From an uncultured Chloroflexota bacterium (GTDB taxonomy: Bacteria; Chloroflexota; Limnocylindria; Limnocylindrales; CSP1-4), in NCBI GenBank assembly GCA_903930745.1, contig CAIYZX010000173.1:1-8442 (forward strand): DNA of 8,442 nucleotides, given 5' to 3'. Position numbers and translations under genes: made by a program. The notes beneath the pieces are model-generated. The model searched no databases and had not been told where the DNA came from. It saw nothing but the letters and a program-made list of their open reading frames with translations. Of the stretch, positions 6,992-8,442 are shown piece after piece; the first letter of the stretch is position 1, and every line of letters starts with the position of its first letter.

Positions 6992-6997
6992 CCCCTC
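6992..6997 (-). promoter_or_regulatory. Ribosome-binding site deciding the start of the giant gene
   Basis: GAGGGG on the minus strand lies nine bases upstream of the GTG at 6982. The competing upstream GTG at 7036 has no purine-rich sequence before it. The site sits just after a perfect hairpin (6999-7015), so its accessibility may depend on leader folding. Confidence 0.6.
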
Positions 6998-6998
6998 G

Positions 6999-7110
6999 CC
7001 CGGAGTGCGTCCGGGACCTGCCAACGGGTCCGTCACGACCCGCGGCGATCGGCTCTGGCCGGTGCTCCACGTCCCCTCGACGATGCGAACCCGGCGCTGG
7101 TTTGCCGCCG
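6999..7110 (-). promoter_or_regulatory. Structured 5' leader of the giant gene, weak c-di-GMP-I riboswitch resemblance
   Basis: Just upstream of the ribosome-binding site, CCCGGA (6999-7004) and TCCGGG (7010-7015) form a perfect 6-base stem with a 5-base loop. Upstream of it, GGACC (7014-7018) can pair with GGTCC (7027-7031). The two stems share bases 7014-7015, so they cannot both form fully. Farther 5', the minus strand reads GGCAAACC (7099-7106), GGGGACG (7070-7076) and AGCACCGGCCAGAGCC (7051-7066), in the order of conserved blocks of the GEMM (cyclic-di-GMP class I) aptamer. The pairing expected between the first two blocks is poor and the usual CAAAGC is replaced, so the riboswitch reading is tentative. 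Confidence 0.2.
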
Positions 7111-7116
7111 ATGATA
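7111..7116 (-). promoter_or_regulatory. Possible -10 box for the giant gene
   Basis: TATCAT on the minus strand is the best TATAAT-like hexamer between the GNAT gene and the giant gene. No convincing TTGACA-like box lies 16-18 bases upstream. If used, transcription would start near 7104 and give a leader of about 120 bases. That start would cut into the GEMM-like block at 7099-7106, so the two readings partly conflict. Confidence 0.2.
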
Positions 7117-7140
7117 GGGGGCTGTTAGGGGTTGGACAGG

Positions 7141-7181
7141 TCCCCGATTGGGGGATGCGGCCGGTGGGTGGCCAGCCGGCC
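7141..7181 (-). terminator. Two hairpins after the GNAT gene, possible terminator
   Basis: Arms GGCCGG (7159-7164) and CCGGCC (7176-7181) enclose an 11-base loop and reach into the GNAT stop codon at 7181-7183. A second hairpin follows in the direction of transcription: TCCCC (7141-7145) and GGGGA (7151-7155) around a 5-base loop. Neither is followed by a T-run. Together they could end or attenuate the prfB-GNAT message before the giant gene. Confidence 0.35.
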
Positions 7182-8215
7182 TAGATGATCGCCATCGCCG
7201 CCGGCAGGTAGCGCCGGAACGGGTGGCGGTCGTGGGACCAGCAGAAGAGCCCGGGCAGTCCGTCGTAGCGGAGGCCCGCATCCAGGAGCGCGCGCATCGC
7301 CTCGTCGGAGGAGCCCAGCACCCAGGTGGCAACGGGGCCGAGGACGGGCGTCTCGCGGATGGCGATGCCGATGAGTGACGGATGGAGCGCCGGATCCGCG
7401 GCTGCCACGGGCCCCACGCGCCCGGTGCCGGACCCATAGGCATAGCCCAGGGCTCGCCCGTCGCCCCGGTCCACGGCCAGGAAGCCAAGCCGGCCCTCGC
7501 GCGCCATCCACCCGTGGTCCTGCGGGTGCGCGAAGCCCAGGACCTCCTGGTCCAGCTCCGCCACCATCGCCTCGAGGCGCTCGGCGCCCGTGGGCCCGTC
7601 GCCCGCCACCGCCTCGAACGGCACGAGTCTGAGGCCGGCGGGTAGCCTCGGGAATGCGGACCACCGGCGGACCTCGCCGCCCATGCGCCACGCGGGCACC
7701 CGCGCGATGATCCCGCGCTTCGCGTACAGCGCGTTGGAGATGGGCTGGAGCGCGTCCGTGCTCATGCCCCATGACGTGAGGCCGGTGTCCAGCGGTGCGT
7801 CCGGCGAGGGGATCGCCATGCCGGGAGCCGGCTCGAACCCCGCCTGCGCCCGGTCCATGAGCGCGGAGCCCACGTGGGCCGCCTGCACGGACGGGTGCAC
7901 CATCAGCGCCGCGAGGTACCAGGTGCCGCCGCGCACGTACGCGTTCGCGAAGGCCAGCACGCGCTCGCCGCCACCAACGCCATCGTCCGCTACGCCCACC
8001 CAGGCTCGCGCGGGATCCGTGGCCAGCACGTGGGCGATGATCCGCTCCACCGGGCCCAGGTCCGCGGGGATGGGCGGCTGGTTCAGCCGGCCGGAGTAGT
8101 CATCGATCGCCGCCTTGAGCACCCGGGCGCAGGTGGGGACGTCCTCGGCGCGCATCGGCCGGTACCGGATCTCCGTGGCCGCCCCGGCCGCCGGCTCGTC
8201 AGGCGTCGCCGTCAT
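7181..8215 (-). CDS. GNAT-family N-acetyltransferase, two-part
   Basis: A protein of 344 residues from the ATG at 8213-8215. GNAT enzymes move an acetyl group from acetyl-CoA to an amine; the substrate here is unknown. The N-terminal half (about residues 15-180) opens with IRYRPMRAEDVPTCARVL. It carries the acetyl-CoA loop region MVHPSVQAAHVGSALMDRA (105-123), a Q-x-x-x-x-G-x-A form of the usual Q/R-x-x-G-x-G/A. It ends in ISNALYAKRGIIARVPAWRM (159-178), typical of the GNAT C-terminal strand and helix. The second half (about 190-344) looks like a degenerate GNAT repeat without a clear CoA loop and contains ALGYAYGSGTGRVGPVAA and LPGLFCWSHDRHPFRRYLP. The ATG overlaps the end of prfB by 17 bases in another frame, suggesting translational coupling. 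A longer frame reaching 8296 would only extend the overlap and adds non-homologous residues. Confidence 0.85.
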   Translation of the reverse strand: MTATPDEPAAGAATEIRYRPMRAEDVPTCARVLKAAIDDYSGRLNQPPIPADLGPVERIIAHVLATDPARAWVGVADDGVGGGERVLAFANAYVRGGTWYLAALMVHPSVQAAHVGSALMDRAQAGFEPAPGMAIPSPDAPLDTGLTSWGMSTDALQPISNALYAKRGIIARVPAWRMGGEVRRWSAFPRLPAGLRLVPFEAVAGDGPTGAERLEAMVAELDQEVLGFAHPQDHGWMAREGRLGFLAVDRGDGRALGYAYGSGTGRVGPVAAADPALHPSLIGIAIRETPVLGPVATWVLGSSDEAMRALLDAGLRYDGLPGLFCWSHDRHPFRRYLPAAMAII

Positions 8216-8442
8216 CCCCGGAGGCGGGCCGGCCCGTGGCCAGGCGCTCCAGCTCCGCCTGCATGAAGGCGTCCAGGTCACCGTCCAGGACGGCACCCGT
8301 GTTGGACGTCTCGTGGGACGACCGCAGGTCCTTCACCATCTGGTACGGGTGCAGGACGTACGAGCGGATCTGGTTGCCCCAGCCGGCGGTGACGTGCTCG
8401 CCGCGCAGCTTGCGCAGCTCCTCCTCGCGCTTCTCCAGCTCC
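8199..8442 (-). CDS. prfB: Peptide chain release factor 2 (C-terminal part only)
   Basis: RF2 reads UGA and UAA stop codons on the ribosome and triggers release of the finished protein. The last 80 residues are present. They contain GWGNQIRSYVLHPYQMVKDL followed by RSSHETSNTGAVLDGDLDAF, a hallmark of the RF2 C-terminal domain, and end ERLATGRPASGDDGDA before the TGA at 8199-8201. The GGQ catalytic loop, the stop-codon recognition motif and any programmed frameshift site lie beyond the right edge. The tail after the conserved DLDAF is longer than in many RF2 proteins and overlaps the start of the GNAT gene. Confidence 0.96.
   Translation of the reverse strand, partial: ELEKREEELRKLRGEHVTAGWGNQIRSYVLHPYQMVKDLRSSHETSNTGAVLDGDLDAFMQAELERLATGRPASGDDGDA

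Noticed and set aside
6983..7036. Upstream GTG at 7036 as the start of the giant protein
   Set aside because: It has no ribosome-binding site and would place 18 hydrophilic residues ahead of the signal peptide. The GTG at 6982 has GAGGGG at good spacing and gives a standard signal peptide.
7181..7772. Other open frames on either strand over the GNAT gene (for example 7125-7772 minus and 7590-8099 plus)
   Set aside because: Rich in Arg, Pro and Gly, without motifs or ribosome-binding sites, and fully overlapped by the GNAT frame with its CoA-loop motif.
8216..8296. GNAT frame starting at 8296
   Set aside because: It would overlap prfB by almost 100 bases and adds Trp-, Pro- and Arg-rich residues that are a shadow of the prfB C-terminus. 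The ATG at 8215 fits the start of the GNAT domain.

Overview
The window is high-GC bacterial DNA with four protein genes, all on the minus strand. In transcription order they are: the 3' end of prfB (peptide chain release factor 2), a GNAT-type acetyltransferase that overlaps prfB, a very large secreted repeat protein (about 2,120 residues, roughly three quarters of the window), and the 5' end of ftsE (cell-division ABC ATPase). The prfB and ftsE neighbourhood, the two-part GNAT protein and the codon composition suggest a monoderm-like high-GC lineage. My best guess is Chloroflexota, with a high-GC actinobacterium as the alternative. No rRNA or other taxonomic marker is present, so this remains an inference.

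Layout by plus-strand coordinate. Positions 1-416 hold the start of ftsE, running off the left edge. Positions 417-616 are a 200-base gap with a strong hairpin just after the large gene's stop codon and a plausible promoter for ftsE. Positions 617-6982 hold the giant surface protein: signal peptide, an unrecognised N-terminal region, three DUF11-like repeats of one type with a separate beta-sandwich-like segment between the first two, one further DUF11-like domain, ten cysteine-paired repeats of two alternating types, then a short linker, a degenerate sorting-type motif, one transmembrane helix and an arginine-rich tail. Positions 6983-7180 are the leader and intergenic space, with hairpins and a weak riboswitch-like resemblance. 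Positions 7181-8215 hold the GNAT gene. Positions 8199-8442 hold the end of prfB.

prfB and ftsE are housekeeping genes often found close together. The GNAT gene overlaps prfB by 17 bases and is probably translated from the same message. The giant gene lies between hairpins on both sides and has its own ribosome-binding site, so it looks like an independent surface-protein unit placed inside a conserved housekeeping cluster. No transposase, integrase, tRNA, CRISPR array or phage gene is visible. The long plus-strand reading frames opposite the giant gene are compositional shadows. The points most worth following up are the giant protein's repeat architecture (including the joint loss of a cysteine pair in one repeat and a Lys/Asp/Asn set kept in all fourteen domains), its wall- or membrane-anchor signal, and its structured 5' leader.
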